In this document: positions 41,178 through 46,568 of the stretch, one piece after another
Position numbering within the stretch: position 1 is the stretch's first letter
Layout of the letters: every line of letters starts with the position of its first letter
Source of the DNA: Clostridia bacterium
GTDB taxonomy: Bacteria; Bacillota; Clostridia; Oscillospirales; CAG-382
Assembly (NCBI GenBank): GCA_017434845.1
Contig: JAFSGD010000003.1
Coordinates: forward strand, 1 to 46,568
Direction: 5' to 3'
Length of the DNA stretch: 46,568 nucleotides
The notes under the pieces: model-generated
Database searches by the model: none
Told to the model about the DNA's origin: nothing
Seen by the model: the letters and a program-made list of their open reading frames with translations, nothing else
Position numbers and translations under genes: made by a program

Positions 41178-42374
41178 TTATTTTGCCTCTGCCTTGACCC
41201 TGCCGTCGCTTAAAAGCAGCTCGAATTCGGTTCCCGCGGGGAGCTCGCCAACGCTCTTAATTGCCTTTCCGTCTTCGCCGAAAGCGACCGAAAAGCCTCT
41301 TCCGAGCACAGAAAGCGGGTTAAGACTCTTTAATTTTTCGTTTTTGGTGTTAAGCAAAAGCCTTTCGCGCTCGAGCTTTGCGCCAATAACCGAAAACAGC
41401 CTTTCCTCTTCGCGCGCAAGCGCCATTCTGCGATCGTCGAAATACCTTTCGGGGCTTTGCAAAACGGGGCGCTGAGACAGCGAAACAAGCCTTTGACGCA
41501 AATAATCGGTTCTTGCGGTCAAAAGCGAGCTCATTCGCTTTTCGACGTTGCCAAACTGTTTTTTAAGCTCGCGCACGTCGGGCACGGCAAGCTCTGCCGC
41601 CGCGCTGGGTGTTGGAGCGCGCAGGTCGGCAACAAAATCGCAAATGGTAAAATCGGTTTCGTGCCCAACCGCTGAAATGATCGGGGTGTTGCAGTTGTAA
41701 ACCGCGTGCGCAAGCGCTTCGTCGTTAAAGCACCAAAGATCCTCGGCGCTTCCGCCGCCTCTGCCGATGATAATAACGTCGCAAAGCTTGCTTTCATCAA
41801 GCGCTTTCAAAGCCTGAATAAGCTGTTGAGGGGCGTTTGGACCCTGAACCAACGAGGGATAAAGATAAAGCCTCGCGGCAGGGAAACGGCGGCGCGTAAC
41901 GTTTATCATATCGCGCACAGCCGCACCGCCCGGCGCGGTTATAATTCCCACCGAAAAGGGAATTTTGGGTATTTTTTTCTTATGCTCCTGCGCAAAAAGA
42001 CCCTGCTCGGCAAGCTTTTGCTTTAATTGCTCGAACGCAATATAAAGCGAGCCGATGCCGTCGGGCTCCATGCTGTCGGCATAAAGACGGTATTGCCCGT
42101 CCCGCACAAAAACCGCAACTCTGCCCGTACAAAGCACCTTCATGCCGTTTTCGGGCTTGAATTTAAGCTTGCCCGCACCGCCGAACATTGTTGCGGGTAT
42201 AGCCGAGTTTTCGTCCTTTAACGTAAAATAAATATGCCCCGAGCCGCCGTAAACGCGAATGTTGGATATTTCGCCCTTAACGTAAACGCCGTTAAGAAGC
42301 GGCGCGGTTGCAAGATAATCCTTGATATAGGTGTTAAGCTGTTCAACCGTTAAAGCTCGACGCTCTGCGTTCAT
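41178..42374 (-). CDS. xseA: Exodeoxyribonuclease VII large subunit (398 aa)
   Basis: N-terminal OB fold with LTVEQLNTYIKDYLATAPLL and NGVYVKGEISNIRVYGGSGH; core with VGIITAPGGAAVRDMINVTRRRFP, IIIGRGGGSAEDLWCFNDEAL and ISAVGHETDFTICDFVADLRAPTPSAA. A C-terminal coiled-coil and the closing LGRGFSVAF repeat follow. It is coupled to nusB by ATGA. The small subunit gene xseB, often next to it, is not present here; hslO follows instead. Confidence 0.96.
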   Translation of the reverse strand: MNAERRALTVEQLNTYIKDYLATAPLLNGVYVKGEISNIRVYGGSGHIYFTLKDENSAIPATMFGGAGKLKFKPENGMKVLCTGRVAVFVRDGQYRLYADSMEPDGIGSLYIAFEQLKQKLAEQGLFAQEHKKKIPKIPFSVGIITAPGGAAVRDMINVTRRRFPAARLYLYPSLVQGPNAPQQLIQALKALDESKLCDVIIIGRGGGSAEDLWCFNDEALAHAVYNCNTPIISAVGHETDFTICDFVADLRAPTPSAAAELAVPDVRELKKQFGNVEKRMSSLLTARTDYLRQRLVSLSQRPVLQSPERYFDDRRMALAREEERLFSVIGAKLERERLLLNTKNEKLKSLNPLSVLGRGFSVAFGEDGKAIKSVGELPAGTEFELLLSDGRVKAEAK

Positions 42375-42859
42375 TCGGAAACAACCTCTTCCGAATCGCC
42401 GTTCTCTTCGGGCTCATCCTCTTCTGCTTCTGCCGAAAGCGGCTTTTGCTTTGCAAACGGCTTTTCGATGCCTGCGGCATATTTTCCGAGCACGCCGTTG
42501 ATAAAAGCAACCGATTTTTCGTCATCGAACTTTCTTGCAAGCTCCAAAGCCTCGTTAACCGAGATCTCAATCGGAATTTCGGGGAAGAAATCGATTTCGC
42601 AGGCGGCAAGTCGAAGAATGGTCAGGGTTACTCTGCCGATTCTGTCAATGCGCCAATTATCCGCGCAACGCGCTATCTTTTCGTCGATATCGCCCATGTT
42701 TTCGTCGGTGCGCACAAAAAGCTCTTTTGCAAAAGCGCTAAGCTTTTCTTCGCGCTCCTCTTTGGCATCCGCCATTATCTCTTCGGGCGTTCTTTCATAA
42801 TCAAAGCTGCGTTCGAAAAGAAGGCCTATCGCCTTTTCGCGTGATTCTCGTCTTGTCAT
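42371..42859 (-). CDS. nusB: Transcription antitermination factor NusB (162 aa)
   Basis: Helical NusB fold with RRESREKAIGLLFERSFDYE at the start, RIGRVTLTILRLAACEIDFF, IPIEISVNEALELARKFDDE and KSVAFINGVLGKYA. NusB with NusE binds boxA RNA and supports rRNA transcription. An acidic C-terminal tail of about 25 residues (Glu/Asp-rich) is an addition to the usual 130-140 residues. GGGGAAA precedes the ATG. Confidence 0.94.
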   Translation of the reverse strand: MTRRESREKAIGLLFERSFDYERTPEEIMADAKEEREEKLSAFAKELFVRTDENMGDIDEKIARCADNWRIDRIGRVTLTILRLAACEIDFFPEIPIEISVNEALELARKFDDEKSVAFINGVLGKYAAGIEKPFAKQKPLSAEAEEDEPEENGDSEEVVSE

Positions 42860-42896
42860 ATCCGTTTCCCCTTGCTATCACACAATAATTCATAAT

Positions 42897-42926
42897 ATTA
42901 TACCACCTTGCCCCCCAACCTGTCAA
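42897..42926 (-). promoter_or_regulatory. Sigma-A promoter of the nusB operon
   Basis: On the minus strand a perfect TTGACA (42926-42921) and perfect TATAAT (42902-42897) are spaced by 18 bases with a G-rich spacer. Confidence 0.85.
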
Positions 42927-42963
42927 CTTTTTTTAAAGCCTTGCCGCTTCTTTTTCCGCGCTG

Positions 42964-42992
42964 TTGACTTTTGCGCGTTACTGTGTTATATT
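42964..42992 (+). promoter_or_regulatory. Sigma-A promoter of the large LRR/dockerin gene
   Basis: TTGACT (42964-42969) and TATATT (42987-42992) are spaced by 17 bases, 49 bases before the ATG. Confidence 0.8.
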
Positions 42993-43041
42993 AATATGAA
43001 AGTTCACAATTATTTCATTTTTATAAAAAAGGGGAAATAAG

Positions 43042-46000
43042 ATGAAAAAAACACTCTCTGTCCTGCTCGCAACGGTAATGCTCTTTGCATTGATTCCGTT
43101 TTCCGAGCTCGACTTCTCGGTTTTTGCGGCGGATGTTACCGACGAACAAGGCGTTAAATATTTATCAAGGTACGATTTAGACTATGGTGGATCATATTAC
43201 GAAGTTATCGTTCCAAGTGATAATACTAATACAAACATTGTAATTCCCGAAACCATCAACGGTCTACCAGTTAAAGGAATCTGTACAATAAGATGGTGCG
43301 ATAATTTACAAACTATATATATACCAAGTAGTGTGGTTTATATATATGAAGGAGCTTTTGATGATAGCGGTGCTCTTGAGAACATTACTGTGGACGAAAA
43401 TAATGAACATTACTGTTCCGAGGATGGCGTTTTGTTCAATAAGGGCAAAACCACTTTGATCAAGTATCCTCCCGCAAAACCGGATCTATATTATAGTGTT
43501 CCTAATAGTGTGGTCCGTATAGAACGCACATCATTTTGGGCTACTATTAATCTTCAAGATCTATACATGATGGATTCGGTTGAATTCATTGGATATCGTG
43601 CGTTCGCATGGAGCGAAGTAGAAAATGTATCGTTATCTGATAATCTTAAAAATATAGATGATGAAGCTTTTGCTTATTGTACCAAGTTAAAAAGACTTGA
43701 TCTTCCTAACAGCGTGGTCTCCATAGGCGACCTTGCGTTTGCTGGATTGTATAGCATGACAGAAATATTCATTCCTGCCAGTATCGCCTCTATGGGTGCC
43801 ACTGTATTTGAGAATTGGGCGGATGTGCAAACTATATATTGTGAAGTTACTTCTAGCCCATTAACTTGGAGCAGATACTGGAGAGATAATTCTTCTGCAA
43901 AAGTTGTTTGGGGAAAGATTCCCGATGCAAACCAAATCAAATCCCAAATCGGCGATCTTGATATTTCAGGTAGCGATATTTCGGGAGCGGAGATCGAGCT
44001 TTTGGGCTATAAGTTTCCGTTGATCAATCTTTCTTCGGAAATGAAGCTTGATATCGGCAAGAACGTTCATATAATCTTTGAAGGAACAAAAGCAAAGGTT
44101 CTTGTCGGTTTTGATGAGAATTATGATGCGAACATTCAGGGTTCGAGCAACAAAGACGTTTATTGGTCGGAAGCATACAGAGAGGTCAAATCGCTTTATA
44201 CGGGCGTTACCGGCAAAAAGGTAGACACAACACGCCTTTGGAATGATTTTTCAAAGCTTCGCGGTAAGCTGAAGAAGACAAACGGCACTATGATGATAAA
44301 CGTTGGGGCTTCTTTGGCAGGATATATGGAGTTTGATTTTTCAAACGGAAGCTGGGTGTTTAAGGAAGGAGGCGTTATCGCTTCGCTTGAAGCAGGCGTC
44401 AACCTCAAGCACAGCCCTGTTCCGCCCGCGCCGATATATATAATTTATGGCATCAACGGTTCAATAAACGGACAGTTGAAGTTCGTTCAAGAAGAAAAGA
44501 TTATTCCTCAGTTTGCTTCCGACTTGAAGCTTGAATTATCGGCGGGAATAAACGTTGGTGTCGGCAGCACTTACGTTCAAGGTGAGGTCTACGGTGCCCT
44601 TATGGGTCAGATAGATACCGCAAACAAGGAAAAACCTCTCCGCCTTGGAATCGATGTCGGCGCAAGATGGGAAGGCTATTTGTTCGGTTTTGAACTGTTT
44701 GCCGATTCGGTATCATTTGCAGATATCGAGCTCTACCCAGATTTCGGAACCGAATGGAGCATGGAAAAGCTGAATTTAACGCCGAACGTAGACGTTTCGG
44801 AGGTTAATTCCTATAAAGAGCTTATCAACTCCGCCGAGCCGATCGACCGAAGCTATCTCGCGTCGGCATATTCGCTAAGGCGCTCGTCGGTCAGCTTCAT
44901 CGGCGCGGATTTCGTTAAGAATAACGCCTATCCGCTTTCTTCGCCCAACCTTGTAAGCTTCGATAACGGCAATATGCTTCTCGTTTGGGTAGACGACAAC
45001 GGCACCAAAACGCAGGAGAATATGTGCACGCTCATGTATTCTTACTATAACGGAACCGAATGGAGCACTCCCGAGGCAATATACGAAGACGGCACTAATA
45101 ACGATATGCCCACCGTTTATTCCGACGGCAGATATGCATATATCGCATGGCAAAAGGCAACCACCGAGTTCGCCGAGGGCACCGAAACAAGCGAAATGCT
45201 TGAAAGCTTCGACCTTTATGCAACCGTGTTTGACAGCGAGACCGCAAGCTTCGGCGATAATATAGCGATCAACCCCGAGGAAGACAGCGATTTCGAAATG
45301 AACGCGATCATCCGCGGCGAAAACGGAAAATTCGTTGTTGCATGGACCGAAAACAGCGATAATAATATCTATCAGCTTTCGGGCAGTAACTCGCTTTACC
45401 AAGCAAGCGTTGATGCAAACGGTATTCTTACCTCGACGGTTCAGATCATTAGCACCGAAGCAATGTTCAACGACCTCGAGCTTGCCGAAAACGGCGTTTA
45501 TTATTCGCTGTTCGAAACCGACAAGACGAACCTTTATTGCTATAACGGCAGCAACAATATTCTCGTTTTCGAGGGTATCAACTGCTTTGAGGAAGAAAAC
45601 GGATGTATCTACTATACCGATGCAAGCGGATTTTATACCTATAACGGCACGGAAAGCGTTCAAGATATCAGCCTCGGCGCGCTTGACGATTTCGTTGTGG
45701 AAAGCAACGGAAGTGATTTGGTAATGTTCGCAACCGTTCTTAACGAGGATTTCACCAAAGCGCTTTATTACAGCAAATATTCGGTTGAAGACGGTGAATG
45801 GGGCAGATTTGAGCTCTATTCGGATGAGGGAAAATATATCCGCAACTATTCTCCCGCAATGCTTCCCGACGGAAGCGTGCGCGTTGCGTTCAACTATATA
45901 AGTGAGGATGAATCGGGCGTTGAAAGCGCATCTATCGTTGTGGGCGAATGCACCGACGAGACCGACGTTCGCGTTTCTTACGTTGATTTCGATGAAGACC

Positions 46001-46568
46001 GGCTCGAAACGGGCAACGTTGATTTCAATATCGGCGTTGAAAATTACAGCTCTGCGGTAATTGAATCGTTCGAGGTAACGGTAACCGACAGCGAGGGCAA
46101 TATTGCCCACAGCGAAACGGTAACACAAACGCTTGCTCCCTTCGGCGAAGGCGAGCTGAGCGTAAACCTCGATATACCCGAGGGCTATACTAACGAGGTT
46201 TATACCTTCACTGTAATGCCGGTCGGCATAAGCGACCACAGCATCGAAAACAACAGCACGCAAACCACGTTCGAGCGCATATTGATTCCCGCCGATTACA
46301 GCGCATATAACGAAGCTGTAAGCAAAGCAGCGGCGCTAAACGAGACCGATTACACGGCAAAAAGCTGGCAGGTTCTTGCCGAAGCGCTTTCCGTTGACGT
46401 AAGCGGCTTGCTTGATATCGAGCAGGAAGAGGTGGATGCCGCAACCATGGCAATAAACGATGCGATCGATGCGTTGGTTAAGGGCATTAAGGGCGACGTT
46501 AACGAAGACGGCAGCGTTTTGGTCGTTGACTATATGCTCCTAAAGCGTTATTGCCTTGACACCTACAA
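43042..46568 (+). CDS. Very large secreted LRR/propeller/dockerin protein, 3'-truncated (at least 1175 aa)
   Basis: The frame from ATG 43042 (GGGGAAATAAG upstream) stays open to the right edge. A signal peptide cleaves after about residue 29 (SVFA). BspA-type LRR_5 repeats fill about 40-270 (LPNSVVSIGDLAFAGLYSM, EDGVLFNKGKTTLIKYP). Residues about 294-620 are an unassigned beta-rich domain. Residues about 630-970 hold propeller-like repeats (FDNGNMLLVWVDDNG, SDGRYAYIAWQKA, GENGKFVVAWTEN). Next come a CARDB-like beta sandwich (about 980-1075) and a FIVAR-like helical unit with DYSAYNEAVSKAAALNETDY and SWQVLAEAL. A dockerin start, GDVNEDGSVLVVDYMLLKR, begins at about 1151. The first third is visibly more AT-rich than the rest. 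Confidence 0.9.
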   Translation, partial: MKKTLSVLLATVMLFALIPFSELDFSVFAADVTDEQGVKYLSRYDLDYGGSYYEVIVPSDNTNTNIVIPETINGLPVKGICTIRWCDNLQTIYIPSSVVYIYEGAFDDSGALENITVDENNEHYCSEDGVLFNKGKTTLIKYPPAKPDLYYSVPNSVVRIERTSFWATINLQDLYMMDSVEFIGYRAFAWSEVENVSLSDNLKNIDDEAFAYCTKLKRLDLPNSVVSIGDLAFAGLYSMTEIFIPASIASMGATVFENWADVQTIYCEVTSSPLTWSRYWRDNSSAKVVWGKIPDANQIKSQIGDLDISGSDISGAEIELLGYKFPLINLSSEMKLDIGKNVHIIFEGTKAKVLVGFDENYDANIQGSSNKDVYWSEAYREVKSLYTGVTGKKVDTTRLWNDFSKLRGKLKKTNGTMMINVGASLAGYMEFDFSNGSWVFKEGGVIASLEAGVNLKHSPVPPAPIYIIYGINGSINGQLKFVQEEKIIPQFASDLKLELSAGINVGVGSTYVQGEVYGALMGQIDTANKEKPLRLGIDVGARWEGYLFGFELFADSVSFADIELYPDFGTEWSMEKLNLTPNVDVSEVNSYKELINSAEPIDRSYLASAYSLRRSSVSFIGADFVKNNAYPLSSPNLVSFDNGNMLLVWVDDNGTKTQENMCTLMYSYYNGTEWSTPEAIYEDGTNNDMPTVYSDGRYAYIAWQKATTEFAEGTETSEMLESFDLYATVFDSETASFGDNIAINPEEDSDFEMNAIIRGENGKFVVAWTENSDNNIYQLSGSNSLYQASVDANGILTSTVQIISTEAMFNDLELAENGVYYSLFETDKTNLYCYNGSNNILVFEGINCFEEENGCIYYTDASGFYTYNGTESVQDISLGALDDFVVESNGSDLVMFATVLNEDFTKALYYSKYSVEDGEWGRFELYSDEGKYIRNYSPAMLPDGSVRVAFNYISEDESGVESASIVVGECTDETDVRVSYVDFDEDRLETGNVDFNIGVENYSSAVIESFEVTVTDSEGNIAHSETVTQTLAPFGEGELSVNLDIPEGYTNEVYTFTVMPVGISDHSIENNSTQTTFERILIPADYSAYNEAVSKAAALNETDYTAKSWQVLAEALSVDVSGLLDIEQEEVDAATMAINDAIDALVKGIKGDVNEDGSVLVVDYMLLKRYCLDTY

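Noticed and set aside
44875-46263. A 462-codon minus-strand open frame
   Set aside because: It lies antisense to the large secreted protein whose frame is continuous from a signal peptide to a dockerin. No start signal or domain supports it.

Overview
The window is chromosomal DNA from a spore-forming gut-type Clostridia, most likely an Oscillospiraceae/Ruminococcaceae-like lineage. The evidence is a mother-cell SpoIIID regulator, a SleL/YaaH-type spore lytic enzyme, textbook sigma-A promoters with strong Shine-Dalgarno sites (several with TTG starts), a TPP riboswitch, DUF1540 and DUF1576 proteins, and secreted proteins combining BspA-like leucine-rich repeats with dockerin modules. No phage, IS, CRISPR, tRNA or rRNA was seen. 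Taxonomy is inferred from gene content only.

Layout. Positions 1-1437 hold the C-terminal part of a secreted discoidin/dockerin protein. From 3362 down to 1636 (minus strand) lies an operon of three paralogous zinc-ribbon membrane proteins. Divergent from it, from 3542, is a GntR(YtrA)-ABC ATPase-permease-lipoprotein operon with tandem 9-mers at its promoter. A LysM/GH18 spore hydrolase (minus) and argS (plus) diverge at 7.8 kb. After a hairpin-rich spacer come yebC-nadD-yqeK-rsfS-leuS-GDPD (9.9-15.4 kb), then a striking array of hairpins separated by GTGATATG, then spoIIID (minus) and a BspA/dockerin gene (plus).

From 17.7 to 28.7 kb one apparent transcription unit carries a MinD-like ATPase, a degenerate methylglyoxal-synthase-like protein, hisS, aspS, and a Gld-type ABC system (ATPase, permease, GldG-like protein, large DUF4340-like protein with a discoidin-like insert, lipoprotein). 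A TPP riboswitch then controls thiT and a membrane Zn-peptidase. Ribosome/housekeeping genes follow: rplS, lepB, rbgA, rnhB, yraN, thrC. Next are a DUF1540 gene (minus), a metallophosphoesterase and a three-hairpin block.

From 42.9 down to 36.2 kb the minus strand encodes nusB-xseA-hslO-SDR-dut-yhbY-Gfo/Idh as one operon, then a DUF1576 membrane protein with its own promoter. The window closes with the start of a very large secreted protein (LRR, propeller-like region, FIVAR-like helices, dockerin) running off the right edge from 43042.

The most novel-looking items are the three-paralog zinc-ribbon membrane operon, the Gld-type export/gliding-like system with an extracytoplasmic discoidin module, the MgsA-like protein lacking the catalytic Asp, and the GTGATATG hairpin array. 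All functional calls rest on motifs recognised by eye; no searches were run.
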